Assembly (NCBI RefSeq): GCF_010726765.1
Contig: NZ_AP022601.1
Span: 3,286,001 to 3,350,000 of the forward strand
Length of the DNA: 64,000 nt
Direction: 5' to 3'
Origin: Mycobacterium gallinarum
GTDB taxonomy: Bacteria; Actinomycetota; Actinomycetes; Mycobacteriales; Mycobacteriaceae
Part shown: piece after piece, positions 8,228 to 16,781 of the stretch
Layout of the letters: every line of letters begins with the position of its first letter
How positions within the stretch are numbered: the first letter of the stretch is position 1
Position numbers and translations under genes: made by a program
The notes under the pieces: generated by a model
What the model was told of the DNA's origin: nothing
Databases searched by the model: none
Seen by the model: the letters and a program-made list of their open reading frames with translations, nothing else

Positions 8228-9444
8228 GTGACCGCGAGTTCCAGCCGCTCGAGACGACGCACCAAGATGCTCGGGAGCCAACGCCCCACCGCGGCAGGCT
8301 CGATCCATTCGGTCTGTTCCAAGAGCAGCTCTAAGACGATGTGGGCTTCGAGGCGAGCGAGCGCTGCTCCGACACAGAAGTGCGCACCCTTACCGAAGGT
8401 GATGTGGCCTTTCCCTTTCGGGCGATCCAGTCGGAACTCATCGGGGCTGTCGAATTGCGAAGGATCGCGGTTGGCCGCGCCCCACAACAAGAACAAGCGA
8501 CTCCCGGCCGCCAGTTCGACGCCGCCAAGGGTGGTGTCCTCGACCACGTGCCGATAGTGTCCCCGGAAGGGCGGCTCGAATCTCAAGGACTCTTCGATGA
8601 ATGCGCCCAGCAAGGCCGGATCAGCACGAAGCTGACGCTGGATGTCAGGGTGCGTTGCCAAAATCCAGACGGCGCTGCCCAGCAGCGACGCCGTCGACTC
8701 ACCGCCGGCGCTGAACAGGGTCAACATGATCACCCGGGCGGTGTTGTCGTCGAGCGCTCCCGACCCGCACGCGGTGGCGAGGTCGCCAAGCAGGTTGTCA
8801 CCCGGGTCGCTGGCTGCTTGCGCGAAGTACTCGCTGATGTAGACGCTCAGCTCGATTGCCGCATTGCCGGCTGCTGCGAGACCATCGGCGTCGATCAGTC
8901 CGTCGAGTAATTGCGTTGTGGCATAACCCGACTTGATGAGCATGTCGACATCGTCGTCGGGAACACCAATCAGCCTGGCTACCACCATCATGGGGAGGCG
9001 GTTGGCCATCGCACTCATCCACTCGATCCGCCCGTCGGTCCTTCCGGCACGCCAGAGGCGTGCAGCGGTATCGGCGACGAATCGCTCTGTCGCGCGGATG
9101 CGTTTGGCGGCGAGTTGGGGAACAAGCATCTTCCGATGGACGGCGTGAATCGGGTCGTCCGCAGTCGCGAGAACATGGGATGCACCCCCGAATCCCTCCA
9201 TTTCGAATGCGCCCACCCCGTTCTCAGGGGTATAGGTCATCGTGGCGGTCAGATTTGATGAGAAGTCGTCGGGGCGTCCAATGACTTCATTGATTGCCTC
9301 CCAGCCGTAGACCGCGTAGAACTCTGAGCCGGCGACCTGCTGAACCGGGCCACGTTCGCGCATTCGCGCGTAGTACGGATAGGGGTCTTGGATCGTGGTG
9401 TCGCTGAAGAACTCGACGCCCGAAACGTCCGGATCGACGGTCAC
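8224..9444 (-). CDS. cytochrome P450
   Basis: 406 residues from GTG. P450 marks: I-helix FSAGGEST, K-helix ExxR in EESLR, and the haem loop FGKGAHFC with Cys357 as iron ligand. It lacks any membrane anchor and is a soluble bacterial class I type that needs ferredoxin and reductase. It lies 28 bp after another P450 and is coupled to the SnoaL-like gene. Sequence around the I-helix and haem loop differs from the two sister P450s at 9473 and 15502, so a different substrate or position is likely. Confidence 0.95.
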   Translation of the reverse strand: MTVDPDVSGVEFFSDTTIQDPYPYYARMRERGPVQQVAGSEFYAVYGWEAINEVIGRPDDFSSNLTATMTYTPENGVGAFEMEGFGGASHVLATADDPIHAVHRKMLVPQLAAKRIRATERFVADTAARLWRAGRTDGRIEWMSAMANRLPMMVVARLIGVPDDDVDMLIKSGYATTQLLDGLIDADGLAAAGNAAIELSVYISEYFAQAASDPGDNLLGDLATACGSGALDDNTARVIMLTLFSAGGESTASLLGSAVWILATHPDIQRQLRADPALLGAFIEESLRFEPPFRGHYRHVVEDTTLGGVELAAGSRLFLLWGAANRDPSQFDSPDEFRLDRPKGKGHITFGKGAHFCVGAALARLEAHIVLELLLEQTEWIEPAAVGRWLPSILVRRLERLELAVT

Positions 9445-9472
9445 TGACTTCGCTCCCTCGCTGTAGAGGCGA

Positions 9473-10687
9473 TCAGCGGTAATCGAGCGTGACCGGCAGC
9501 CGATCGTAAGTGTGCACCAGGGCGGACGGCCGCAACGAGCCCTCTCCCGTCACGCGAATTCCCTTGGCGCGCTTGATCACCTCGTCTAGGACGAACCGCG
9601 CCTCGCGACGTGCCAGTGCTGCCCCCATACAGAAGTGCTCACCCACGCCGAAACCGAGATGCCCCGCAGCGTCCTGGCGATGGACATCGAATTCCTCGGC
9701 AGTCGGTCCCCAATGGTCAACGTCCCGGTTGGCGGATGCGTAGGCGAGAAGAAGCCCGTCGCCTTCTCGAATCGTGGCGCCACGCAGTTCGACGTCTTGT
9801 GCCGCTTGGCGCGCCATGCTCATCACGGGCGTCCACCAGCGCAGCACCTCCTCGACCGCATTATTGCCGACCTCGGGATCCGCGAACGCTTGTTCCGCCT
9901 GATCGGGATGCATGTCGAAACACGCGGCAATACCAGCGATCAGACTTTGCGTCGTTTCACTGCCCGCCGCCAATAGCGTCAGCGCGTAGGTCATCACCTG
10001 GATCTCGTTGAGCGGCTCGGAGTCGATGCGCACCTGCGAGAGCATCGAGAGCAGATCATCGGTCGGATCCTTGGCACGCTCGGCAACCAGTGCCATCAAA
10101 TAGGGGGCGACCTCACCGAAGATCAGCTCCATGTCACCATCGTCGGCGACGCCGCTACCGACCTTCGCGATCGTCGTGGCCCACCCCGCCACCTTTGGCC
10201 AGTCGGCTTCAGGCACGCCCAACAGATAGGCGAAGACATACACCGGGAACGGTTCAGCGACGTGTTCGATCCAGTCGAATTCGCCGTCGGGAAGGCCGTC
10301 GAAGATGGTGGCGATCACCTCACGCACGCGCGCCTCGAGTTTCGCGACGGCACCCGGCGTGAAGCGGACCCCGATTGCCTTGCGATGTGCGCGGTGTTCG
10401 GGCGGATCCATGAACAGGATTCCGCGAGCGCCGTAGCCCTGAGGATCGCGGCCCTCCCGACGCGCGACAAGGTCCATCATGATGGCGATACGCTCGGACT
10501 TGAACTTCTCTGGACGCGCCGAGATGGTCTTGATGTCGTCGTACTTCGTCACGACCCAGAACTGCCCCTGCTCGTACCAGTGCACCGGGTCGGTGTCACG
10601 CAGTTGCGCAAACGTCGCATTCGGATCGCCCAGATAGAACGAGGCATCATCGAAGCGGGCGTCAGAGGGTGCCGAAGTTATCGCCAT
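9473..10687 (-). CDS. cytochrome P450 (paralogue of 15502-16734)
   Basis: 404 residues from ATG at 10687; an in-frame TTG at 10699 lies inside the predicted -10 box and is rejected. Marks: AAGSETTQSLIAG I-helix, EEVLR, FGVGEHFC with Cys353. Long stretches match the P450 at 15502-16734 (for example GLPDGEFDWIEHVAEP and LLGVPEADWPKVAGW), so the two are recent paralogues. The promoter is also shared: TATTGT 8 bp before the ATG, with two GTTC repeats. It is the first gene of a P450-P450-SnoaL operon. Confidence 0.95.
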   Translation of the reverse strand: MAITSAPSDARFDDASFYLGDPNATFAQLRDTDPVHWYEQGQFWVVTKYDDIKTISARPEKFKSERIAIMMDLVARREGRDPQGYGARGILFMDPPEHRAHRKAIGVRFTPGAVAKLEARVREVIATIFDGLPDGEFDWIEHVAEPFPVYVFAYLLGVPEADWPKVAGWATTIAKVGSGVADDGDMELIFGEVAPYLMALVAERAKDPTDDLLSMLSQVRIDSEPLNEIQVMTYALTLLAAGSETTQSLIAGIAACFDMHPDQAEQAFADPEVGNNAVEEVLRWWTPVMSMARQAAQDVELRGATIREGDGLLLAYASANRDVDHWGPTAEEFDVHRQDAAGHLGFGVGEHFCMGAALARREARFVLDEVIKRAKGIRVTGEGSLRPSALVHTYDRLPVTLDYR

Positions 10688-10817
10688 GACTCTGAACAAT
10701 AGAACACAATATGTGAATGTGTGAAGACTGGCTGCACATGACGCAGTTGGACATCAATAGAACGAATGTTGTTCAATTGTACAAATGAGCCATGCCGCAC
10801 TCAGTAGCTGACGAAGG
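10688..10817. promoter_or_regulatory. divergent control region of P450 and double CaiB operons
   Basis: 130-bp AT-rich gap. Next to the minus-strand gene are TATTGT (10701-10696) and GAAC-AATA-GAAC (10694-10705, plus-strand reading), 8 bp before the ATG, so the P450 mRNA is probably leaderless. Further out lies GAAC-N7-GTTC (10760-10774), listed separately. The plus-strand gene begins at GTG 10818 after a weak ribosome site (GACGAAGG). Confidence 0.6.
10760..10774. promoter_or_regulatory. candidate operator GAAC-N7-GTTC
   Basis: GAACGAATGTTGTTC; its reverse complement GAACAACATTCGTTC differs at a single base from the element at 31264-31278. The flanks are also alike (ACA.TTG before, TAT after). 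The inverted-repeat form and position suggest a repressor site shared by the two regions. Confidence 0.5.
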
Positions 10818-12899
10818 GTGACCGACGCCGTGCCCTCCTCAGGATTCTTGTCAGGTGTGCGTGTACTGCAGCTCGGCGACGGTATCGCGGGGTCATCGGC
10901 CGCGGCCCTACTGGCCAGCCTCGGCGCCGACGTGGCGCGCCGTCCCCTGTCGGCAGCGCACCGCGTGGGGCCCCGGATCGACACTTCTTCGGGTCCACAG
11001 ACCGCCGTCGACCTGGTCCTCGATCGGCAAAAGCGGTTGTTGCGATCCGACGAGAAACCCGACCTCGGCGACTACGACATCGTCATCAACGACGGCGCAA
11101 GCGAACAGCCCACACCCGTCGAGGGGGTCGTCGTCAACCTCACACCCTTCGGCATGGACGGACGCCATCGCAATCGGCCGGGCGGCGAGATCGTCGCGCA
11201 GGCTAGCGGCGGTCTGCTGGCCACAATCGAGGACGCCGACGGTAATCCGGTACCTGCGCCGGGATACGTCGCATCGAAATCCGTGGGCGCAGTTGCGGCG
11301 TTGGCGGCACTGCACGGATTGGACCGGCACAACCGCAGCGGCGGCGCCGTCGTGGTCGACGTTTCGGCGCAGGAGGCGGTGATCTTCACCGCTGCGCTCC
11401 CCGAGTGCGCCCACACCATGTACCGGTGTCCCGGCCGCGCCGGCAGCGGACGTTACCTGGCGCCCTCGGGCGTCTTCGAATGCCAGGACGGACTCGTCCG
11501 CATCACTGCCGTGGAGAATCACCAGTGGCAACAGTTGAGAAAGACCATCGGCGATCCTGAATGGGCGGCGGGCCTCGACGAACGATCCGCGCGAATCGAG
11601 CATGCCGATCTGATCAACGCGCGGGTCACCGAGTGGACGAGAAATCAGAACAAGTCGGACTGCGCCGCGCTGTTGCAGGCCAACGGCGTCCCCTCCACCC
11701 CGGTCAACCATCCGGGCGAACTGTTGAACTCGCCGCAGCTTGCCCACCGCTCGTCGCTGCAGAACGCACGAATCGACGACCGCGATGTCACCGTGCTCGG
11801 CCCGCCGTGGACCGTGACACCGGGTCGCCCGGGGACCGGCCGCGGCACCGGCATCGCCGGACTTCGCATCGCCGAACTCACCCACGTGCTCGCCGGGCCC
11901 ATCGTCGGGGCGTTGCTCGGGGGGATGGGCGCAACGGTCGTTCGGCTCGAGGATCCCGACCGGTTGGACATTTACCGCCGCAGCGGCCCGTTCGCCGACG
12001 GGGTCGCCGGCCCCGAGCGCGGCGCGTACTACGCCGTGGCCAACCACTCGAAGCAGAGCGTGCTGCTCGACCCGGAGCACATTGGCGCCGATGTCGCCGC
12101 GATACTGGCCGACTCCGACGTCCTCATCGAGAATGTCGGATCGTCTCGGTTGAAGCGCCTCGGCGTGGATCCTGCGGAACTCGCGGACACCGGCCGATTG
12201 ACTCTTCGCGTGTCCGGATTCGGCTCCGATGGACCACTGGCTGGATATCGGGTGTACGCCAACAACGTTCAGGGCTACGGCGGTCTGGCGGCGCTGAGCA
12301 CCACCGCCGACGGGTCGCCGGCTCGGTTGGGTACCGTTCTGGCCGATCCGCTGTCCTCGGTCGTCGGAGCATTGGTGATCGCGGCATGGGCGCTGGACCG
12401 AAATCGATCCGGCGGGGCGGTGATCGATCTGTCCATGGCCGAAGTGGTCGCGTCGACGATTGCGGAGTACGTCGCCGCCGCGTCGACAGAGCAGACGCCT
12501 TCGGCCGTCGACGTTCACCGGTTTGTCCACCGCTCGACCGACGACCACTGGGTCGCGGTCGAACTAGCCGGAACGCAATGCGAAGCCGACAGCACCGAGT
12601 TCGTCCGCGCCCTGATCGCCACCAATCGGGCCGACGACGCGGCGCTGAAGCTTCAGGGCGCGGGCATTTCGGCTGCCGTGGTCCGAAGCGGCGGCGAACT
12701 GGTGAACGACGGCCACCTCAACGAGCGCGGCTTCTTCCCCGAAATCGCCCATCCGGATCCCGATCTGAGAACGGCACGACTGGTTGGACTCCCCTGGCGG
12801 TTCGCCGGCGAAGGTCCGCTTCCGTTGAGTCCGCCGCCCGCGCTGGGGAGTTCGAACGCCCTCTACGAGAGGAACACCGATGCCGATGTCACCGCCTGA
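10818..12899 (+). CDS. double-domain CaiB/BaiF (family III) CoA transferase
   Basis: 693 residues from GTG. Two CaiB/BaiF units in tandem: residues about 8-345 (GVRVLQLGDGIAGSSAA) and about 355-690 (GLRIAELTHVLAGPIVG). Family III transferases use an aspartate in a GxD-x3-Q context. Here the first half reads GGEIVAQA (Glu instead of Asp) and the second reads YANNVQGYGG (no acidic residue), so by eye neither half has the canonical nucleophile. It may move CoA between acids, or be a structural or binding derivative. The stop overlaps the start of the OB-fold gene by 20 bp. Confidence 0.9.
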   Translation: MTDAVPSSGFLSGVRVLQLGDGIAGSSAAALLASLGADVARRPLSAAHRVGPRIDTSSGPQTAVDLVLDRQKRLLRSDEKPDLGDYDIVINDGASEQPTPVEGVVVNLTPFGMDGRHRNRPGGEIVAQASGGLLATIEDADGNPVPAPGYVASKSVGAVAALAALHGLDRHNRSGGAVVVDVSAQEAVIFTAALPECAHTMYRCPGRAGSGRYLAPSGVFECQDGLVRITAVENHQWQQLRKTIGDPEWAAGLDERSARIEHADLINARVTEWTRNQNKSDCAALLQANGVPSTPVNHPGELLNSPQLAHRSSLQNARIDDRDVTVLGPPWTVTPGRPGTGRGTGIAGLRIAELTHVLAGPIVGALLGGMGATVVRLEDPDRLDIYRRSGPFADGVAGPERGAYYAVANHSKQSVLLDPEHIGADVAAILADSDVLIENVGSSRLKRLGVDPAELADTGRLTLRVSGFGSDGPLAGYRVYANNVQGYGGLAALSTTADGSPARLGTVLADPLSSVVGALVIAAWALDRNRSGGAVIDLSMAEVVASTIAEYVAAASTEQTPSAVDVHRFVHRSTDDHWVAVELAGTQCEADSTEFVRALIATNRADDAALKLQGAGISAAVVRSGGELVNDGHLNERGFFPEIAHPDPDLRTARLVGLPWRFAGEGPLPLSPPPALGSSNALYERNTDADVTA

Positions 12900-13119
12900 T
12901 CGCCCGGCGACCGTGTGGTCGTCGACGTTCATTCCCTCGAAGTCACCCCTGCCCGGCTTCGGCGCCGAGGGTTACAGCGTGGCGTGGGTCGACAGCGGCA
13001 CCGAACGACTTCAAGTGGTCGTGGACGGCGCCCGACCATCGCCTGGGACGAAGGGACGGTTGGTGGATCGCATCTTTGACGATCAGACCGTCGAGATGTT
13101 CATGGCGGATGACCGATGA
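12880..13119 (+). CDS. short OB-fold (DUF35-like) protein without zinc ribbon
   Basis: 79 residues. The segment SKSPLPGFGAEGYSVAWVD, followed by LVDRIFDDQTVEMFM, resembles the OB part of DUF35 acyl-CoA-binding proteins, but the cysteine ribbon normally found at the N-terminus is absent. It overlaps the CaiB gene and, by 4 bp, the thiolase-like gene downstream. This position matches the DUF35-Ltp pairs at 1298 and 51471, so it is probably the reduced partner of the product of 13116. ATG 12886 is an alternative start. Confidence 0.7.
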   Translation: MPMSPPDRPATVWSSTFIPSKSPLPGFGAEGYSVAWVDSGTERLQVVVDGARPSPGTKGRLVDRIFDDQTVEMFMADDR

Positions 13120-14234
13120 CCGGCGTTCATCTCGCCGGTGTCGGCGTCACCGAGTTCGGAAAACACCGTGACGTCCCGCTGATCGAACTTGGCGTCACAG
13201 CGGCACGGCAAGCCCTGCAGGACTCCGGCCTTGACTACACCGACATCGGTGAGGTGTTCACGGCCTCGTCACTAGCTGGACCGCAGACCGGTATCAAGGT
13301 TGCACTCGAGTTGGGACGCACCGGGATTCCGGTTACCGCAACCGAAAGCGCCTCGGCGAGCGGCCTGGTCGCGCTCCGGCACGCGATCTCCGCAGTCACC
13401 TCAGGCCGAAGCGAGGCCGCCCTCGCTATCGGCTACGAGAAGACGACCGCCTTGGAGCCAGGTGGTGTGGTACCCGCGGCTGTTGGGTTCTGGGACCGCT
13501 TTCCCGCACAGACGCACTACGCCATCGAGGCGGCCCGATGGCTGTACGACGCCCGCTGTGGACCCGAGGTGATCGCCGCTGTGGCCGCGAAGTCCTACAA
13601 CCAGGCCCGGTTGAATCCGCTTGCAGTACGACGGGACTCCGGTCCGGTGACCGTGGACGACGTGCTGGCCGCCCGGATGGTGGCGGAGCCGCTGACGAAG
13701 ATGATGTGTCACGCCTCGGTGGACGGCGCCGCCGCCATTGTCGTGACACGCGAACCACGTCCGCGATCGGTCTCGGTGTTGGCGGTCGAACAGACCAGTT
13801 GGCCAACCGATCCGTCGTGGCCGCTCCTCGGGCCCGTCGTGGGCCCGCCGTCGCAACTGACGCTGACCGCCGAGAGGGCATACACCACCGCAGGCATCAA
13901 ACCGACAGATATCGGGGTGATTTCACTGCACGACATGTGCGCCAGCGAGGAAATCACCGCACTCATCGCCATGGGGTTGGCCGATTCCGCCGGAGTTGCC
14001 GCACTCGCCCAGACCGGTGGTCTCGCGCACGACGGAACGCTGCCGACCAACACCGACGGTGGCTGCATCGCCCGCGGCCACGCCTTTGGAGCGACCGGCC
14101 TGGCTCAGGCCGCAGAAGTCGTCACCCAACTTCGCGGCGAGGCCGGAGCGAGGCAGGTGGCACAGCCAAAAGTCGGGATGGCTCAAGCTGTCGGCGGCGG
14201 CGGCTCCTGTGTCGTGGCGCTGATGCGCGCCTGA
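13116..14234 (+). CDS. thiolase-like protein with Ser in place of the nucleophilic Cys
   Basis: 372 residues, SCP-2-type thiolase fold. The expected active-site sequence ENACASG appears here as ESASASG, with Ser80 at the cysteine position. The other thiolase marks remain: HDMCASEE, GHAFGATG with His322, and GGGGSC near the C-terminus with Cys366. It is therefore closer to true thiolases than the Ltp proteins at 120 and 51872, but it lacks the nucleophile. Condensation/decarboxylation, hydrolysis or a binding role are possible. It is coupled to the OB-fold gene by an ATGA overlap. Confidence 0.85.
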   Translation: MTGVHLAGVGVTEFGKHRDVPLIELGVTAARQALQDSGLDYTDIGEVFTASSLAGPQTGIKVALELGRTGIPVTATESASASGLVALRHAISAVTSGRSEAALAIGYEKTTALEPGGVVPAAVGFWDRFPAQTHYAIEAARWLYDARCGPEVIAAVAAKSYNQARLNPLAVRRDSGPVTVDDVLAARMVAEPLTKMMCHASVDGAAAIVVTREPRPRSVSVLAVEQTSWPTDPSWPLLGPVVGPPSQLTLTAERAYTTAGIKPTDIGVISLHDMCASEEITALIAMGLADSAGVAALAQTGGLAHDGTLPTNTDGGCIARGHAFGATGLAQAAEVVTQLRGEAGARQVAQPKVGMAQAVGGGGSCVVALMRA

Positions 14235-14245
14235 ACTGGCGATTT

Positions 14246-15466
14246 CTACGCGATCGCGCCACTCTCTTTCAGCGCGAGGATCCGGTCCCAGTCACCGCCG
14301 AGATCCAAGATGAGTTGCTCTGTGTCGGCAGCGAATTCGGGCATCGGCGCCAACGCCAGCGGTGTCTCGTCGAAGAGCACGGGGCTTGCCACAAGATCGA
14401 AGCTCGCTCCCTGGTCATCCACCGTGACGATGTTGCCGTTCGCACGCACCTGCGGGTCGGCGGCCACCTCGGCGGTGGTCTGCACCGGTGCCCACTGTCC
14501 GTCGAAACCCTCCAGGGCGACCCGCCAATGAGCTAGCGGCTGAGCGCCGATCGTCGCACGCAACACCTCTATCGCGTCTGCACCGTTGGCAGCGAGCAGC
14601 TGGTGGGTCGCAAAGCGTTCATCCTCGGCCAGTTCAGGGACGCCCACCCGGCGACAGAACTCAGCGAAGTAGCGGAATCCCTGCAGCATGGACAGCCCCA
14701 GGAACCGGCCGTCTGCGGTTCGATAGAACCCGACCAATGGGTTGTTCGGGGTGACGTTGGCTCCCGCAGGATTGGTCTGCCACGGTTGACCACTCACCAA
14801 CGCGGCGTTGATGGCCACGCCGGACGCCCACACACCCACTCCCAAAAGCGAGATATCCACCACACGAGCATGACCCGTGCGCTCCCGTTCGAAGAGCGCG
14901 GCGGCGATACCGCCGGCGATCGTCATTCCCCCGATCGAATCCCCGTACGCGGGTCCCGGTTGTGGAACCACCCCGTCAATGTCGCAGGGCGTCGAACCGG
15001 CGGCGCCCGCGGCCCGGCTCCAAAATCCCGTCATGTCGTAGCCGCCGGTCCCAGCGTCAGGCCCCAGCGGCCCGTAGGCGCTACCGCGCGCATACACGAT
15101 GTCGGGATTGGCGGCCCGCAGATCGTCGACGTCGATCCGCAGTTTCTTCCTGGCGTCCGGCAAGAAGTTGGTGAGGAACACATCACTGGTCTTGGCAATG
15201 TCCATCAGCAGCTCATGCCCGTCCGGCGTCGCCATGTCCAATGCGACCGAGCGTTTCCCGCGGTTTGCGTGCTCCATCACCGGGTTCCGCTCACCCTCGA
15301 TGGTAATGTGCCCGAGCTGACGCAGGCCGCGTTGGGAGTCGCCGGTCTGCGGATGCTCGATCTTGACCACGTCCGCGCCCCAGTCCGCCAGCACTGCACC
15401 GGCAGCGGGCACGAACGTCCACTGCGCGACTTCGAGTACCCGTACGCCCGACATGGGTCCGCTCAT
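14246..15466 (-). CDS. CaiB/BaiF CoA transferase
   Basis: 406 residues. Family III CoA transferase: N-terminal VRVLEVAQWTFVPAAGAVLADWGADVVKIEHP, then SVALDMATPDG and the active-site region GGYDMTGFWSRAAG, which keeps the aspartate. It should transfer CoA from one acyl-CoA to a free acid without ATP, activating a hydroxylated acid. It is the second gene of a P450-CaiB operon (35-bp gap), so its substrate may be the acid formed after P450 oxidation. MSGPMSG offers two starts 12 bp apart. Confidence 0.92.
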   Translation of the reverse strand: MSGPMSGVRVLEVAQWTFVPAAGAVLADWGADVVKIEHPQTGDSQRGLRQLGHITIEGERNPVMEHANRGKRSVALDMATPDGHELLMDIAKTSDVFLTNFLPDARKKLRIDVDDLRAANPDIVYARGSAYGPLGPDAGTGGYDMTGFWSRAAGAAGSTPCDIDGVVPQPGPAYGDSIGGMTIAGGIAAALFERERTGHARVVDISLLGVGVWASGVAINAALVSGQPWQTNPAGANVTPNNPLVGFYRTADGRFLGLSMLQGFRYFAEFCRRVGVPELAEDERFATHQLLAANGADAIEVLRATIGAQPLAHWRVALEGFDGQWAPVQTTAEVAADPQVRANGNIVTVDDQGASFDLVASPVLFDETPLALAPMPEFAADTEQLILDLGGDWDRILALKESGAIA

Positions 15467-15501
15467 CGATTCCCCTCGTACCTTCGTTGATCGCTATCGT
15501 G

Positions 15502-16734
15502 TCAGCGGCGATTCAGCGTCACCGGCAGCAGATCGAAATTGTTGTTCAGCGCCGATGGCCTGGGAACGCGTTCTCCGGTGACTTCAATGCCGCTGGCGCG
15601 CTTGACGATTTCGTCAAGCGTCAGTCGCGCCTCTCTGCGGGCGAGTGCAGCGCCCATGCAGAAGTGTTCGCCGACTCCGAAGCCGAGATGGCTCGGCGCG
15701 TCCTTGCGTCGGATGTCGAACTGATCGGCCGTTTCACCAAAGTGCTCCGTGTCGCGGTTCGCTGAACCGTAGGCGAGCAGCACTCCATCACCCTCCCGGA
15801 TCACCTTGCCGCGCAACTCCACATCGTGGGTGGCTTGTCTCGCCATGCTGCGTACCGGTGTCCAATAGCGAAGGACTTCTTCGATAGCGTTGTCCACCAG
15901 CGAAGGATCGTCGAACAGAGCTCGCGCCTGGTCCGGATGACTTGCCAGGCACTCGGCGATACCCGCGATCAGACTCTGGGTGGTTTCGCTACCGGCCGCC
16001 AGCAGCGTGAGCGCATACACCATGATCTGCAGGTCGTCGAACGGTACCCCGTCGATCTCACCCAACGTGGCGAGCATCGTCATCAGGTCGTCATCGACCG
16101 GGTTCTGAGCCTTCTCCTTGGCGATGTCCAGGAGATACGGACCGATCTCGGTCATGATGACATCGAAATCCGCCTGGGTTGCCGCTCCACTTCCGGAGCG
16201 TGAGATCGCCGTCGACCATCCGGCCACTTTCGGCCAGTCGGCCTCGGGTACGCCGAGGAGATAGGCGAAAACGTAGACAGGTATCGGCTCCGCGACGTGT
16301 GCTATCCAGTCGAACTCCCCGTCAGGCAATGCGTCGAAGACCTCGTTGACGACCTGTTTTACCCGCTCTTCTGCCCTGGCGACCGCCGCCGGGGTGAAGC
16401 GACCCTGGAATGTTCGTCGATGAGCCCGATGGACCGGCGGATCGAGGAACATGATTCCTCTGTTCCGGTAGCCCTGCGGTTCGACTCCCTGCTTGTGCGC
16501 GATGAGATCCATCAGAATCGCGATGCGTTCGGAGGCGAACTGATGAGGTCGTGCCGAAATCGCTTTGATGTCATCATATTTTGTGATGACCCAGAACTTT
16601 CCGTCGTCATACCAGTGCACGGGATCATGTGTTCGCAGCTCGCGGAACACCTCGTCGGGGCGATCGAGGTAGAACTGAGCCTGGTCGAATTGCGCGCCTG
16701 AGGTCGCCGACAGGGGATTCGTGACTGTCGTCAT
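15502..16734 (-). CDS. cytochrome P450 (paralogue of 9473-10687)
   Basis: 410 residues from ATG at 16734. AAGSETTQSLIAG, EEVLR and FGVGEHFC with Cys359 are present. It is strongly similar along its length to the P450 at 9473, including FDALPDGEFDWIAHVAEP. The reading frame continues upstream to 16752, but those codons cover the promoter. TATTGT (16746-16741) stands 6 bp before the ATG, so the message is probably leaderless. The gene is divergent from the CaiB gene at 16782 with only 47 bp between the starts. Confidence 0.95.
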   Translation of the reverse strand: MTTVTNPLSATSGAQFDQAQFYLDRPDEVFRELRTHDPVHWYDDGKFWVITKYDDIKAISARPHQFASERIAILMDLIAHKQGVEPQGYRNRGIMFLDPPVHRAHRRTFQGRFTPAAVARAEERVKQVVNEVFDALPDGEFDWIAHVAEPIPVYVFAYLLGVPEADWPKVAGWSTAISRSGSGAATQADFDVIMTEIGPYLLDIAKEKAQNPVDDDLMTMLATLGEIDGVPFDDLQIMVYALTLLAAGSETTQSLIAGIAECLASHPDQARALFDDPSLVDNAIEEVLRYWTPVRSMARQATHDVELRGKVIREGDGVLLAYGSANRDTEHFGETADQFDIRRKDAPSHLGFGVGEHFCMGAALARREARLTLDEIVKRASGIEVTGERVPRPSALNNNFDLLPVTLNRR

Positions 16735-16781
16735 AGATGAACAATAGAACACAAAGTGTCTATTTGCGATATGGTCGTCGG
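16735..16781. promoter_or_regulatory. 47-bp bidirectional leaderless promoter
   Basis: Minus direction: TATTGT, then 6 bases, then ATG 16734, overlapped by GAAC-AATA-GAAC (16739-16750, plus reading). Plus direction: TATGGT (16770-16775), then 6 bases, then GTG 16782. Both boxes lie where transcription would start at the first base of the start codon. A single repressor bound here could close both genes. Confidence 0.65.

Noticed and set aside
12880..13119. Pseudogene remnant of DUF35
   Set aside because: Short, but the frame is intact, overlaps both neighbours in the coupled manner of this cluster and keeps the OB segment, so a functional reduced partner is more likely.
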